64,000 bases of DNA. Origin: Undibacterium hunanense (lineage in GTDB: Bacteria > Pseudomonadota > Gammaproteobacteria > Burkholderiales > Burkholderiaceae_D). This document shows, one piece after another, positions 25,696 through 35,496 of the stretch. The notes under the pieces were generated by a model that was not told where the DNA came from, searched no databases, and worked only from the letters and a program-made list of their open reading frames with translations. Positions within the stretch are counted from its first letter, which is position 1; each line of letters starts with the position of its first letter. The translations under genes and the position numbers were made by a program. The stretch is from contig NZ_JACOGF010000013.1 of the NCBI RefSeq assembly GCF_014284335.1, positions 62,001 through 126,000 on the forward strand, in the 5' to 3' direction.

Positions 25696-27360
25696 CTAAA
25701 CATCCTTCATCGCAGCCGTAACCTGCAAGGTGCGGGGTTGTGCGCGGAATACTTGTGTGGCGGCTTTGGCGCGTGATGCGATGTTGAATAAGGTGCTTTG
25801 GTCTGCTTGATCGGATACCCCTGTCTTGAAAACGCTGACAACATCGGATTGTTTTTTTGCCTGACCCTGCATGGATTCTGCTGCTGCGGCAACCTGTTCT
25901 ACCAGGGCTGAATTTTGTTGTGTAGCGCTGTCCATTTCGACGATGGCCTGGTTGATCTGTTCTATACCCGCGGTTTGTTCAGCACTGGCCGAGCTGATCT
26001 GGGCCATGATGTCAGTCACTTTTCTGACGCTGGAAACCACTTCATCCATCGTCAGGCCGGCTTCATCCACAAGTTGGCTGCCGATACCGACTTTTTCTAC
26101 CGAAGTGTCAATCAGGATCTTGATTTCTTTTGCTGCGGTTGCTGATCGTTGTGCCAGATTGCGGACTTCAGATGCGACGACCGCAAAGCCGCGTCCCTGT
26201 TCGCCAGCGCGAGCAGCTTCCACGGCTGCATTCAATGCCAGGATATTGGTCTGAAAGGCGATGCCATCAATGACGCTGATGATATCAACGACTTTTTTGG
26301 ATGATTCGGTAATTGATGACATGGTTTCTACCACGCGCGATACGACCTTGCCGCCTTTGATGGCGACGTCTGATGCGTTTTGTGCCAACTGGTTTGCCTC
26401 GCGTGCATTGTCAGAATTCTGTTTGACGGTACTGGTCAGTTCTTCCATTGAAGAAGCTGTTTCTTCCAGTGCACTGGCCTGTTGTTCTGTGCGGGCAGAC
26501 AGGTCCTGATTGCCGGTGGCGATTTGTGTCGATGCAGTGGCAATCAATTCTGTCCCACCACGAACCTGGCTGACGATGCCGATCAAATTCTCATTCATGT
26601 GTTCCAGGGCGCGGAACAATGAGCCGATTTCATCCTTGCCTGTGATATCGATGGCGCTGGTCAAATCGCCATCGGCGACGGTTTTTGCGATGTGTACGGC
26701 TTCATTAATCGGTGTGACAATGCGGCGCGTAATTGACCAGGCAATGGCCATGCTGAGCAGGGTTGCCAGAATACCGACTGCCAATATCAATTGATTGGCG
26801 GATTCTGCGGTTGCCTTGGTTTCTTTGGCAGATTCTGCCATTAGCTCTTCCTGGAATCTGATCAGTGTTTCCATCGCATTCAGGTAGGCAAGCTGTTTCG
26901 GGCGCACCTCTTTGAAGAGTAATTCTTTGGCCTCGTCTTTTTTTCCTTCAGTGACCAGCTGTATCATTTTTTCCCGGCCGGGTGCGTATTGTGCCCGCTG
27001 CTCTATGGCCAGTCTGAGTAATTCTTTGGCCTGAGGGTTTTTTATGGAAGTTGATAATTTGTCGATTTCAGCAGTAATTTCCTGTGTCGACTTGTGGACG
27101 CTATCGATCTCTTTTTTTATATCGGCATCGTCACTCATGAGCAGTATGTTGCGCAGGTTGCGTGCCTGCAGATTCACACTTTTTATCGCTTCATTCAGGA
27201 GGTAAATTTTCTGATAGCGGTCGTTGACGGTCAGATCAATTTCAGTGTTCAGCAAGCTAAGGCGTGAAATCGCGATGACGACAACAATGACCAGCAGGAA
27301 AATAACTGCAAAAAAGCCTAAATACAGACGCTGACCAATTTTAAGATTTACGATATTCAT
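25696..27360 (-). CDS. Methyl-accepting chemotaxis protein
   Basis: 554-residue transmembrane chemoreceptor. Start at 27360 ([17 protein letters not shown]) with GAGGA upstream. First transmembrane helix ~10-32, periplasmic four-helix-bundle sensor ~33-185 (4HB_MCP type), second helix ~186-210 ([16 protein letters not shown]), HAMP linker ~212-265, then the long cytoplasmic coiled coil. Its tip contains the highly conserved [20 protein letters not shown] and [17 protein letters not shown] for contact with CheA/CheW. Methylation-type Gln/Glu segments ([22 protein letters not shown]) flank the tip. No C-terminal CheR-binding pentapeptide is present. Its ligand is unknown; 4HB sensors often bind small organic acids or amino acids. 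Confidence 0.95.
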   Translation of the reverse strand: MNIVNLKIGQRLYLGFFAVIFLLVIVVVIAISRLSLLNTEIDLTVNDRYQKIYLLNEAIKSVNLQARNLRNILLMSDDADIKKEIDSVHKSTQEITAEIDKLSTSIKNPQAKELLRLAIEQRAQYAPGREKMIQLVTEGKKDEAKELLFKEVRPKQLAYLNAMETLIRFQEELMAESAKETKATAESANQLILAVGILATLLSMAIAWSITRRIVTPINEAVHIAKTVADGDLTSAIDITGKDEIGSLFRALEHMNENLIGIVSQVRGGTELIATASTQIATGNQDLSARTEQQASALEETASSMEELTSTVKQNSDNAREANQLAQNASDVAIKGGKVVSRVVETMSSITESSKKVVDIISVIDGIAFQTNILALNAAVEAARAGEQGRGFAVVASEVRNLAQRSATAAKEIKILIDTSVEKVGIGSQLVDEAGLTMDEVVSSVRKVTDIMAQISSASAEQTAGIEQINQAIVEMDSATQQNSALVEQVAAAAESMQGQAKKQSDVVSVFKTGVSDQADQSTLFNIASRAKAATQVFRAQPRTLQVTAAMKDV

Positions 27361-27866
27361 TTTTAATATCCTCGTGAAGGCCACGTTAGTGGTCGGAGTT
27401 CGTTAAAAAACTGAATACGGCGAACGTGAGCCACCGTTGATAACGACATGTCAAAAAACTGATGCGCACTGAGTGTTTATCGTCTTGAGCAAGTGAGGCG
27501 CTCAAATTCCTTCATTTTTCTTATTGCAGGCAATGATGAGGCTGGTAAGGTGGATTGTGTAATTTGCAATTCAAATGTATTTTACACATTGAGCAATGAG
27601 AAAGTCCATGTGAAATACATATTTTGTGTAAAAAAAGATATTTTTCGTTAATTATTTGCCCATGGGTAACAATGATCGGTACACATAAGCCTGCTGGTTT
27701 ATTGATGTGAGCAGCAAGTGTTTTCTGTCGAGCGTCATATGCAGGCAGCGGGCTGAGGCCTGTTGTCACGCGGGTGCATGTCGGAATTTGATCCGCTTCT
27801 TACTTGTAATTGCCGTATTTTTGAATAAGCTGGCAGTTTTCCGGCTTGTGTTTTGTGAGACATTTC
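27361..27866. other. Intergenic region between divergent genes
   Basis: About 500 bp between the receptor gene (minus) and the LprI-like gene (plus). On the minus strand GACGATAA near 27490 resembles the -10 element of a flagellar sigma-28 promoter, but no clear -35 partner is seen. No gene recognised. Confidence 0.35.
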
Positions 27867-28547
27867 ATGATTTTTCGCCAATTCAGCCAATTTCGCATCA
27901 GCCTTGTTTTTTGCATGATTCTGTTGGTGCAGCTAGGCACCGTGAGCATTTCATCCGTCTGGGCGGCCAGCTTTGATTGCACCAAAGCCAGAACGTCGAC
28001 TGAAAAGGCGATCTGTGCCGCCCCGGCTATCTCCAGTCTGGATGCCGAAGTGGGACAGGCATTCAAGACTGCGCAGGCGTTGTGGCCTGATGGAAACTGG
28101 AAAGATTTTTTGCGGGCAGAGCAACGCGAATGGCTAAAGACCCGTGATGCCGAATGCAAGTCTGATGTGACTTGCCTGAAGATGGATTACGAGCGCCGGC
28201 TGGCATTTTTGCGGCATCCGCATTTGAAATACATGGGGCGCTATGTGGCTGGGACTTGCCCTGGCAATGGCACCTATCTCGACGTGACACCCAGTTATCC
28301 CGCAGATGGGGTAGAGGTCTTGTTGTATATTTGCCCTAATTCTGCCGGTAATGTGCTCTTGCAAACGGCTGGCAAAGTAAACCCCAATGGTGAGCTGCAT
28401 TTTGAAGACGCCGGTTGCTCGCGCAGTCTGCGCTTTGAGCAGGATGCGATAACTTTGTCGGCGGCGGATAAAGGGCGTTGCGCATTATCGGTTAGAGATG
28501 ACCGCTTCCGGCGGGATGCTCGTAAATCGCCGTATGAAAACGAATAG
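27867..28547 (+). CDS. Secreted LprI/DUF1311-like protein
   Basis: 226-residue exported protein. ATG at 27867 is preferred over an upstream TTG. Signal peptide ~1-35 ending VWAASFDC. Mature N-terminal half matches the LprI (DUF1311) domain: FDCTKARTSTEKAICAAPAI, SSLDAEVGQAF, and QREWLKTRDAECKSDVTCLK with DYERRLAFL, including four Cys that form two disulphides in this family. Members include inhibitors of lysozyme, but many are uncharacterised. The C-terminal half has further Cys (GTCPGNGTY, LYICPNSA, DAGCSRSL, GRCALSV) and is beta-rich. It acts in the periplasm or envelope. A role in defence against lysozyme is possible, not shown. Confidence 0.8.
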   Translation: MIFRQFSQFRISLVFCMILLVQLGTVSISSVWAASFDCTKARTSTEKAICAAPAISSLDAEVGQAFKTAQALWPDGNWKDFLRAEQREWLKTRDAECKSDVTCLKMDYERRLAFLRHPHLKYMGRYVAGTCPGNGTYLDVTPSYPADGVEVLLYICPNSAGNVLLQTAGKVNPNGELHFEDAGCSRSLRFEQDAITLSAADKGRCALSVRDDRFRRDARKSPYENE

Positions 28548-28704
28548 TTGCTACTGTATATAGGCTATTGGCCCTCGCTTAAGCTTACGCTGGCGGCGGT
28601 ATTGGATGCGCCACTGCTATTGGTGGCGCTACCTGTGCTATTAAATGAGTAAAATGAAATGATTGCCCTGTGCTTTCATCTTCAGCTTGTCAGGGAGGAT
28701 TCTC

Positions 28705-29088
28705 ATGTCCATAGAGCTTGATCATGTAATAGTCCCTACACGGAATAAACTGGTGTCTGCCAAATTGCTGGCGGAATTGCTGGGTGTGCCATGGGCGCCG
28801 ACTTCTCTGGGGCCGTTTGCTCCGGTGTTTGTCAGTGATGGCCTGACCCTGGATTTTATGGATACCGAAGAAGATTTCCCCATCTATCATTTTTGCTTTC
28901 GCGTCAGCCAGCAAGACTTTGACGCGATATTGGGGCGCATACAGGCAGCAGGTATCGCCTACCGGAGTTCTGTCCGTGGCCCCATGGACGGGCAAATCAA
29001 TACGGACTATGGCGGCAGCATGATTTACTGGAACGAGCCGGACGGGCATCAATGGGAAATGCTGACAGTCAGTTATGCGCGTCAGTAG
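28705..29088 (+). CDS. VOC-superfamily (glyoxalase/dioxygenase-fold) protein
   Basis: 127 residues, start at 28705 with AGGGAGG eight bases upstream. MSIELDHVIVPTRNKLVSAK is the typical first beta-alpha of a vicinal-oxygen-chelate fold, and GGSMIYWNEPDGHQWEML with DGHQWE is the standard C-terminal half. His7 and Glu122 are at the usual metal-ligand places, with His88-region residues (YHFCFRV) between. The substrate cannot be read from sequence; members include glyoxalases, fosfomycin-resistance enzymes and dioxygenases. It is a single gene converging with the next one, with only one base between the two stops. Confidence 0.85.
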   Translation: MSIELDHVIVPTRNKLVSAKLLAELLGVPWAPTSLGPFAPVFVSDGLTLDFMDTEEDFPIYHFCFRVSQQDFDAILGRIQAAGIAYRSSVRGPMDGQINTDYGGSMIYWNEPDGHQWEMLTVSYARQ

Positions 29089-29089
29089 T

Positions 29090-29533
29090 TCAGGGCAGTG
29101 TAAAACAGAAGCGATGGTTTTCGAAAAAACGAAATGCACTATCTTTGATTTCAGCGAAATTTACCTTTAGGTCACCTACGAGCTCAGCGGCATCTACCTG
29201 ACCATGTGCCCACGTATCAACGCAATCTACTGCTCCATTTTGTTGTAATAATGACCTTATTTGTGCTGAAATCTGGCGTGTGGCTTCAATGCTATCTTTT
29301 TCTTCATGAAACCATTCCTCAGGTTCGCCAAAACCAAGTTCTACACTTTCAGCAAGTAAGTGCCGAAAGTCGCAACTACAGCCCGCTTTTGAGGCAAGGA
29401 ACCATTTATTCTTAAACTGTAGGTACTTTTCTTCAGGGATGCCGGGGAGGTTTTTTACAAATTGAACGAGTTCGCTGTTAGCTAGTGACAAGTCATTATC
29501 TGACGTAGTACTTAAGATCGTCATGAAGCACAT
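29090..29533 (-). CDS. Hypothetical protein, 147 aa
   Basis: Unrecognised soluble protein with an acidic, helical composition. Cys residues occur as GCSCDF near residue 52 and singly near 103 and 145, which could bind a metal but form no standard motif. A second ATG at 29524 is also possible as start. It has no signal peptide. It converges tail-to-tail with the VOC gene. A real gene is likely because the frame is intact and codon use is like the neighbours, but nothing about function can be read. Confidence 0.6.
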   Translation of the reverse strand: MCFMTILSTTSDNDLSLANSELVQFVKNLPGIPEEKYLQFKNKWFLASKAGCSCDFRHLLAESVELGFGEPEEWFHEEKDSIEATRQISAQIRSLLQQNGAVDCVDTWAHGQVDAAELVGDLKVNFAEIKDSAFRFFENHRFCFTLP

Positions 29534-30108
29534 GGTATTTAGATATAATTAATTGCCGAATGCCAGAGATTATTTCATAAGTATTGAGTATAAAAATTGC
29601 TTTTATGGCAAATTAATGGAGCGAAGCGCGAATGTGCAAGGCTTGTGCCGATTTCCCGTGCAAACTTCCGCAATGCGTGTTAATCTCGCGCCTCACGTTT
29701 TGGCGTGGGGGTTGCAAGAGGGCTTGTGGTTGGCTCTTCGGTGGTGGGTAAGTGTTCAGGAAGCGGGTGTCAGTTATATTGCGCCAGTGCCGGGGCAGGT
29801 AATTTACCGCTGCTGATCTGAAATTCATTAAAAAGCCACGTCATATCGTGGCTTTTTTATTATTTGATGACGATATTTTTGATTGTCTTTGAATTTCTGG
29901 ACTACAATCCAGTGTCTACTAATTTTAGGGATTGCGCGCCGTTTGATTCTGTGCGTGACCGATCAGTCCCTAGTCGCCCGCAAGAAGGGCGTTGCTGCCA
30001 GGTTGGTAGCAACATAATTTATTTAATACAAAACTGGTGTGGGTCGAAGCAGCTGTTTCTTCAGTTGCTTTGCTGCATAACATCAACTAAACCCGTGTAA
30101 TTATTTGC
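29534..30108. other. Gap upstream of scpB
   Basis: An 87-codon plus-strand frame at 29553-29816 has unnatural composition and is not called. Two further stem-loops follow the terminator at 29831: CGCCC/GGGCG at 29968-29991 and GTTGCT/AGCAAC near 29991-30013, in the probable leader of scpB. No gene recognised. Confidence 0.4.
29831..29861 (+). terminator. Hairpin terminator
   Basis: AAAAGCCACG (29831-29840) pairs with CGTGGCTTTT (29847-29856) around a 6-base loop, followed by T residues. It can act in both directions and isolates the core cluster from the region to its left. Confidence 0.8.
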
Positions 30109-31266
30109 ATGAATACTGCTGAGGCAAAGCGAGTCCTCGAAACAGCCTTGTTATGCGCGCCTGAGCCGCTAACGGTCAATACCATGAAAAAGCTGTTCCA
30201 GGATGCGGACGATCAAGGTGATGTGGTCGGCGCAGATACCATCAAACTGATGCTGGAAGGTTTGCGTAACGACTGGTCGGACAAGGGTATAGAACTGGTG
30301 GCGTTGTCTACCGGCTGGCGCTTTCAAAGCAAGCCGGAAATGCGTGCCTATATCGACAGGCTGAACCCGGAAAAACCACCCAAGTATTCAAGAGCCACGC
30401 TGGAAACTCTGGCTATTATTGCTTACAGGCAACCAGTTACCCGTGGCGATATTGAAGAAATCCGTGGTGTGACCGTGGCTTCGCAAATGATCAAGACGCT
30501 GGAAGACCGTGGCTGGATAGAAAGCATAGGCCATCGTGATGTGCCGGGACGACCGTCCTTGTTTGCCACGACCAAGCAGTTTTTGGATGATCTGGGTCTG
30601 TCGTCGCTGGATCAGTTGCCGCCTTTGCAGCAGGTGACCAAAGATGCGGCAGAAGAGGCTGTGCCTGAGCTGACCGCATTGGATGAAGGCATGTTTGCCG
30701 CCGTGAATGAGGCGGATGCTGAAAACGCTGCTGATAGCGCAAAGGCTGCAGAAGTCAACGCGGACGAAGCCGATGTTGCTGGCTCGGTGGCTGATGATGT
30801 TGCATCATCTGAAGTTGTGCCAAATGAAGTCGAGGCCGGTCAGGCAGCGGCTGAACTGGTTTTGGTTGAGGATGTCACCGCAGCACCAGATCTGGATGTG
30901 AAAGCTGGGCAGGAAGTTGTTGCTGATCAGGCGCTAGATATCTCTGCGACCGATATTGTCGCTGACAGTGATGCTGAAGTAAGGCTGGCACTGGCAACAG
31001 AGTCCGTTCCTGCCACAGAAGAACACGTAGTAGAGCAAGAACAAGCAGTAGAGCAGGCTGCCTCTGTACCAGAGGTGGCAGACGTAGTGGCCGGGGCTTC
31101 CATCATGGAGTCCGGCGAAGAATTGAGTGATGTTGGGGGGGAAGCTCAAAACCTCACAGAATTGCGTGATCAGGTGGCTGATGTAGCAGCGCCGGATAGT
31201 TTACCAGGCGCGGCAGATAGCCAGTTGCCTCCATTAGAACTAAAGAATGAATCCAATGAATCCTGA
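30109..31266 (+). CDS. scpB: Segregation and condensation protein B
   Basis: 385 residues. ScpB binds ScpA and the SMC ATPase to form the condensin complex. Residues ~1-185 are the two winged-helix domains: [20 protein letters not shown], then [20 protein letters not shown] and GDIEEIRGV, with [11 protein letters not shown]. Residues ~190-385 are an Ala/Glu/Asp/Val-rich acidic tail about as long as the folded part, which the usual ~180-200-residue ScpB lacks. The start is at 30109. The end overlaps the rluB start by 20 bp, so the two are cotranscribed, as in other Burkholderiales. The tail is probably disordered. Confidence 0.92.
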   Translation: MNTAEAKRVLETALLCAPEPLTVNTMKKLFQDADDQGDVVGADTIKLMLEGLRNDWSDKGIELVALSTGWRFQSKPEMRAYIDRLNPEKPPKYSRATLETLAIIAYRQPVTRGDIEEIRGVTVASQMIKTLEDRGWIESIGHRDVPGRPSLFATTKQFLDDLGLSSLDQLPPLQQVTKDAAEEAVPELTALDEGMFAAVNEADAENAADSAKAAEVNADEADVAGSVADDVASSEVVPNEVEAGQAAAELVLVEDVTAAPDLDVKAGQEVVADQALDISATDIVADSDAEVRLALATESVPATEEHVVEQEQAVEQAASVPEVADVVAGASIMESGEELSDVGGEAQNLTELRDQVADVAAPDSLPGAADSQLPPLELKNESNES

Positions 31267-33097
31267 AGATGTGAATGCTGACCAAGCAGATAGTGGTGCG
31301 GGCGCAAATGACCAAGGCCCGGCTGGCGCTGATGAAGCAAAGCCTGCCAAGCGCGGTGTGCGCGGTCCACGCAATATGCGTCGTTCCCGACCGAAGACTG
31401 AAGGCGCAGAGGCAGCAGTAGAAGCTGCTGGTGAGGTAATTCCAAGTGCGGAAGCTGCTTCAGATGACGCGCCGGTAAAGAAAGCACGTGCGCCAAGAGC
31501 GCCGCGTGCCCCGCGAGTTGCCAGTGCAGAAGCAGGTGAAGACAAACAGCCAGTGGCTGAACAGGTAGTTAAGCAATTAAATGAGCAAGTAAACGAGCAG
31601 GTAGCGGCTGCAGGATCAGTCCAGCCGTCAGCACAATCAGCGGCCGAGCCAGCACTGCGTGGTGAGCGTGCAGAGCGCACCGAGCGAGCGCCACGTGGCG
31701 ACCGCGCAGAGCGGGGTGAGCGTCCGGCGCGCGGTGACAGGACAGAGCGTGGTGACAGGACCGAGCGCGGACCGACCGAACGCGGCCCGCGTCAGAATGC
31801 CGCCGGTGCTGCTGGTGGCAAGTCCAAGCGTCCGCAACAGCAGACGCGCGGTGGTCGTCCGGCAGGTAATAATGCCGATGACGTGTTTTCTTTCGTAACG
31901 TCCGAAGCATTTGATGTCTCGTCTCTGGATGATGCCAAAGGCAAGGGCCGCGCCAAGCCGGTGCGCCGTGACCTGACTGCAGATGATGATGCACCGAAAT
32001 TGCATAAAGTATTGGCCGAAGCTGGCCTGGGTTCCCGTCGCGACATGGAAGATCTGATTGTTGCTGGCCGTGTATCTGTGAATGGTGAGCCAGCCCATAT
32101 CGGCCAAAGAATTCTGCCGACTGATCAGGTGCGTATCAATGGCAAGCCCATCATGCGCAAAGTCAGTAAAAAACCGCCGCGCGTGTTGATTTATCACAAG
32201 CCGGCTGGCGAGATTGTCAGTAATAGTGATCCTGAAGGCCGTGCCTCGGTATTTGAAAGTCTGCCGACCATGAAAGTGGGCAAGTGGCTGGCAGTGGGGC
32301 GTCTGGATTACAACACCGAAGGTTTGCTGCTGTTCACCACATCCGGTGACCTGGCTAACCGGCTGATGCACCCGCGTTATGGTATTGAGCGTGAATACGC
32401 CGTACGTACCCTGGGTGAGCTGGAAGAGGGCATGCGTCAGCGTTTGCTGGCTGGCGTCGAGCTGGAAGATGGTCTGGCGCAATTCTCCAAAATTACTGAT
32501 GGTGGTGGCGAAGGCGTCAATAAATGGTATCGCGTCATCATTGGTGAGGGCCGTAACCGTGAAGTGCGTCGCATGTTTGAAGCGGTCGGCCTGACAGTGT
32601 CACGTCTGATACGTACACGTTATGGTGCCATGACCTTGCCGGCCAATCTGAAGCGTGGTCGCTGGGAAGAGCTGGAAGAAGATGCAGTGCGCAGTCTGTT
32701 GAAACTCAGCGGTCTGGAAAAAGCCGGTGGCGACAAACCAGCACCAAAAACGGGTAAATCGTTTGGCAATAAGGCGCCTGGCTTTGGCACTGGCCCATTT
32801 ACCCAGAAGCAGGTCGGCTTCCCTATGTCCAGCGGACGTGGTGAAGGTGGTCGTGGCGAATACGGTGCGGGCCGTGGTGGTAATGGTCCGAATGGTAATA
32901 AGGCAGGTGGTAATGCCGGTAACGCTGGCAATAATGCGAATGCCAATGGCAAAAAACGCAGCCGCCAGCCAGATCCTTTGCAGACTGCGCTGGGCTTCCC
33001 TGATGCCGGACAGCAACGTCGTGGACCTACCTCGCGTGGTAGTGGCCAGGCCATAGGGCAGGGGATTGCGGCGCGCAGGCGTTCTCGCGGTGCCTGA
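31247..33097 (+). CDS. rluB: 23S rRNA pseudouridine synthase RluB-type
   Basis: 616 residues, twice the usual length. It isomerises a uridine (U2605 in Escherichia coli 23S rRNA for RluB). Residues ~1-245 are a low-complexity Ala/Arg/Glu/Pro region with repeated [12 protein letters not shown] units. Residues ~248-310 are the S4 RNA-binding domain ([20 protein letters not shown]), and ~325-480 the catalytic domain with [11 protein letters not shown] holding the catalytic Asp and [12 protein letters not shown]. The C-terminal ~110 residues are Gly/Asn/Lys-rich. It overlaps scpB. The start within scpB has AAGAATG context without a strong ribosome site, which suggests coupling. Confidence 0.92.
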   Translation: MNPMNPEDVNADQADSGAGANDQGPAGADEAKPAKRGVRGPRNMRRSRPKTEGAEAAVEAAGEVIPSAEAASDDAPVKKARAPRAPRAPRVASAEAGEDKQPVAEQVVKQLNEQVNEQVAAAGSVQPSAQSAAEPALRGERAERTERAPRGDRAERGERPARGDRTERGDRTERGPTERGPRQNAAGAAGGKSKRPQQQTRGGRPAGNNADDVFSFVTSEAFDVSSLDDAKGKGRAKPVRRDLTADDDAPKLHKVLAEAGLGSRRDMEDLIVAGRVSVNGEPAHIGQRILPTDQVRINGKPIMRKVSKKPPRVLIYHKPAGEIVSNSDPEGRASVFESLPTMKVGKWLAVGRLDYNTEGLLLFTTSGDLANRLMHPRYGIEREYAVRTLGELEEGMRQRLLAGVELEDGLAQFSKITDGGGEGVNKWYRVIIGEGRNREVRRMFEAVGLTVSRLIRTRYGAMTLPANLKRGRWEELEEDAVRSLLKLSGLEKAGGDKPAPKTGKSFGNKAPGFGTGPFTQKQVGFPMSSGRGEGGRGEYGAGRGGNGPNGNKAGGNAGNAGNNANANGKKRSRQPDPLQTALGFPDAGQQRRGPTSRGSGQAIGQGIAARRRSRGA

Positions 33098-33138
33098 GCA
33101 CCTGCTTTTGCCCTGTTTTATGGCAGATGACCGTGTTG

Positions 33139-33265
33139 AAATTACCTCGTTTTCCATTGCGACGAGGTAATTTATCGTTTATAATCTTGTAGTTAGCAGA
33201 ATTTGCCTTTATTGATTTCAAATCTTGGCGCTACAAAAAAGATGGGCAGTAGCCCATTTTTTTTT
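33139..33265 (+). terminator. Two hairpins ending the scpB-rluB unit
   Basis: First, AAATTACCTCG (33139-33149) with CGAGGTAATTT (33163-33173). Second, ATGGGC (33242-33247) with GCCCAT (33252-33257) followed by nine T residues, a classic rho-independent terminator. The rimP unit begins about 140 bp later and must have its own promoter in between. Confidence 0.85.
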
Positions 33266-33407
33266 GGTTTTCCCGATTATCGGCTTGATGTGGCAGTTGC
33301 GGAGCGACGCCCATTACGTGAGTTTTGCCGGTTTTTGGGTAGCGTATTTCGTGGCGCATAGTGGCCTGGTTTGTGAAATGTGAAGCAGTGTTTTTCGGAG
33401 AATAAGT

Positions 33408-33893
33408 TTGGCTTTGTTGGATTTGATAGAAAAAACCGTCAATGGTACCGGATACGATCTGGTGGACTTTGAGCAGGCCGAGCGCGGTCTGTTCCGGGTT
33501 TATATTGATTTTTTACCGGAAGACCTTGAGCGCGGCAATATCACGGTGGAAGACTGCGAAAAAGTCAGTCACCAGTTATCGCATGTGCTGACGGTTGAAA
33601 ACGTCAATTACAGTCGCCTGGAGACTTCTTCTCCCGGTCTCGACAGGCCGCTCAAAAAAGTTGCAGACTATGTGCGTTTCGCTGGTGAGAAAGCCAATGT
33701 GAAATTGCGTATGCCCATGCCGGGCACGCCCAATCGCAAAACTTTCGAAGGCGTTCTGCACGAGCCTGAAGGTGAAAATCTGAAGCTGGAATTTGAAGTA
33801 AAAGATGGGTCGGCCATGCTGGAGTTTACGCTCGCCGATGTGGATAAGGCACGCCTCGTGCCGCAAGTGGATTTTAGGAGTCGCAAAGCATGA
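33408..33893 (+). CDS. rimP: Ribosome maturation factor RimP
   Basis: 161-residue protein needed for maturation of the 30S subunit. The start codon is TTG at 33408, preceded by GGAG at 33397-33400; no ATG or GTG fits. The N-terminal alpha/beta domain includes [20 protein letters not shown], then [14 protein letters not shown] and [14 protein letters not shown], the conserved RimP signature. The C-terminal domain is an SH3-like barrel ([19 protein letters not shown]). It overlaps nusA by 4 bp (ATGA at 33890), the usual rimP-nusA-infB operon arrangement. Confidence 0.95.
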   Translation: MALLDLIEKTVNGTGYDLVDFEQAERGLFRVYIDFLPEDLERGNITVEDCEKVSHQLSHVLTVENVNYSRLETSSPGLDRPLKKVADYVRFAGEKANVKLRMPMPGTPNRKTFEGVLHEPEGENLKLEFEVKDGSAMLEFTLADVDKARLVPQVDFRSRKA

Positions 33894-35449
33894 GTCGTGA
33901 TTTGTTGTTATTGGTGGATGTGCTGGCGCGTGAAAAGAACGTCGATGAAGAGGTTGTTTTCGGATCGCTGGAGCATGCTTTGGCGCAAGCGACAAAAAAA
34001 CGTTTTCCCGGTGAAGTTGATATTCGCGTAGAAATCGACCGTGATACTGGTGAATTCCGCTCTTTCCGTCGCTGGCATGTAGTGCCTGATGAAGCAGGCC
34101 TGCAATTGCCCGACCAGGAAATCCTGCATTTTGAAGCAGTCGAAGATGATCCTGAAATCCAGGTCGATGATTACATCGAAGAAGAAATTGAATCGGTAGA
34201 CTTTGGTCGCCGCTTTGCCCAGGATACCAAACAGGTTGTCTTGCAGCGTATCCGCGACGCGGAACGTGAACAGATCCTGGCCGATTTCCTGGAGCGTGGT
34301 GATTCACTGGTAACTGGCACCATCAAACGCATGGAACGTGGCGAAGCCGTGGTTGAATCCGGCAAGATCGAAGCCCGTTTGCCACGTGACCAGATGATCC
34401 CTAAAGAAAATCTGCGTGTTGGCGACCGTGTCCGTGCCTACATCCTGCGTATAGACCGCAATGCACGTGGCCCGCAAGTTATCCTGTCCCGTACTGCGCC
34501 AGAATTCATCATGAAACTGTTCGAGCTGGAAGTGCCAGAAATCGAACAGGGTTCATTGATTATCAAGTCTGCTGCGCGTGACCCTGGTGTGCGTGCAAAA
34601 ATCGCGGTGTTTACTGCCGACAAGCGTATTGATCCTATCGGCACTTGCGTCGGTATGCGTGGTTCACGCGTACAAGCTGTAACTGGCGAGCTGGGTGGTG
34701 AACGTGTTGATATCGTCTTGTGGTCTGAAGACCCGGCGCAATTCGTTATTGGTGCACTGGCTCCGGCAAATGTGTCCTCCATCATGGTGGATGAAGAAAA
34801 GCACGGCATGGACGTGGTTGTCGATGAAGAAAACCTGGCAATTGCAATTGGCCGCAGCGGACAAAACGTTCGCCTGGCAGCTGAATTGACAGGTTGGCAA
34901 ATCAATATCATGACCGCTGAAGAGTCTGCCAATAAAGCTGAGCAGGAAACCGCCGGCATCCGCAGCCTGTTCATGGAAAAACTCGACGTGGATCAGGAAG
35001 TCGCCGACATCCTGGTTGATGAAGGCTTTTCCAGTCTGGAAGAAATTGCTTACGTACCGATCAGCGAAATGCTGGAAATCGAAGCCTTTGACGAAGATAC
35101 CGTCAATGAGTTGCGTAACCGTGCCCGCGATGCCCTGCTGACAGAAGCAATCGCTTCCGAAGAAGGTCTGGAAGGCATGGATGATGAACTGGTCAACCTC
35201 GAAGGCATGACCCGTGTCACCGCAGGCAAGCTGGGCCTGGTTGGTATCAAAACGCTGGCAGCTTTTGCCGGTTTGGCATATGACGAATTTGGCGCGATCC
35301 TGGCATTGTCAGCCGACCGCGCCCGTCAATTGATTAAAGAAGCATTTGAAGATGTGACTGATGATGAGATGAAACTCATCGACGCTAAATATGATGATCA
35401 GGCCAAGGCGTTGTTAGCCAAAGCCTGGAAACTCGTAGAAGCTAAGTAA
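33890..35449 (+). CDS. nusA: Transcription termination/antitermination protein NusA
   Basis: 519 residues. NusA binds RNA polymerase and RNA to control pausing, termination and antitermination. N-terminal polymerase-binding domain ~1-130; S1 domain with [16 protein letters not shown] domains with [16 protein letters not shown] and [13 protein letters not shown]; two C-terminal helix-hairpin-helix acidic repeats with [15 protein letters not shown] and [16 protein letters not shown]. Length fits the proteobacterial form. It is coupled to rimP by a 4-bp overlap and followed by infB after 47 bp. Confidence 0.97.
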   Translation: MSRDLLLLVDVLAREKNVDEEVVFGSLEHALAQATKKRFPGEVDIRVEIDRDTGEFRSFRRWHVVPDEAGLQLPDQEILHFEAVEDDPEIQVDDYIEEEIESVDFGRRFAQDTKQVVLQRIRDAEREQILADFLERGDSLVTGTIKRMERGEAVVESGKIEARLPRDQMIPKENLRVGDRVRAYILRIDRNARGPQVILSRTAPEFIMKLFELEVPEIEQGSLIIKSAARDPGVRAKIAVFTADKRIDPIGTCVGMRGSRVQAVTGELGGERVDIVLWSEDPAQFVIGALAPANVSSIMVDEEKHGMDVVVDEENLAIAIGRSGQNVRLAAELTGWQINIMTAEESANKAEQETAGIRSLFMEKLDVDQEVADILVDEGFSSLEEIAYVPISEMLEIEAFDEDTVNELRNRARDALLTEAIASEEGLEGMDDELVNLEGMTRVTAGKLGLVGIKTLAAFAGLAYDEFGAILALSADRARQLIKEAFEDVTDDEMKLIDAKYDDQAKALLAKAWKLVEAK

Positions 35450-35496
35450 TTCACGGGTTTGAATCTCATAACGCGCACATAGAAAAAGAGGACTGA

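Noticed and set aside
29553..29816. 87-codon plus-strand frame
   Set aside because: Repetitive Trp/Leu/Arg-rich composition without start signal, and it ends at a terminator that serves the neighbouring units.
31637..32482. 281-codon frame antisense to rluB
   Set aside because: It overlaps the S4 and catalytic domains of rluB on the other strand and has unnatural composition.
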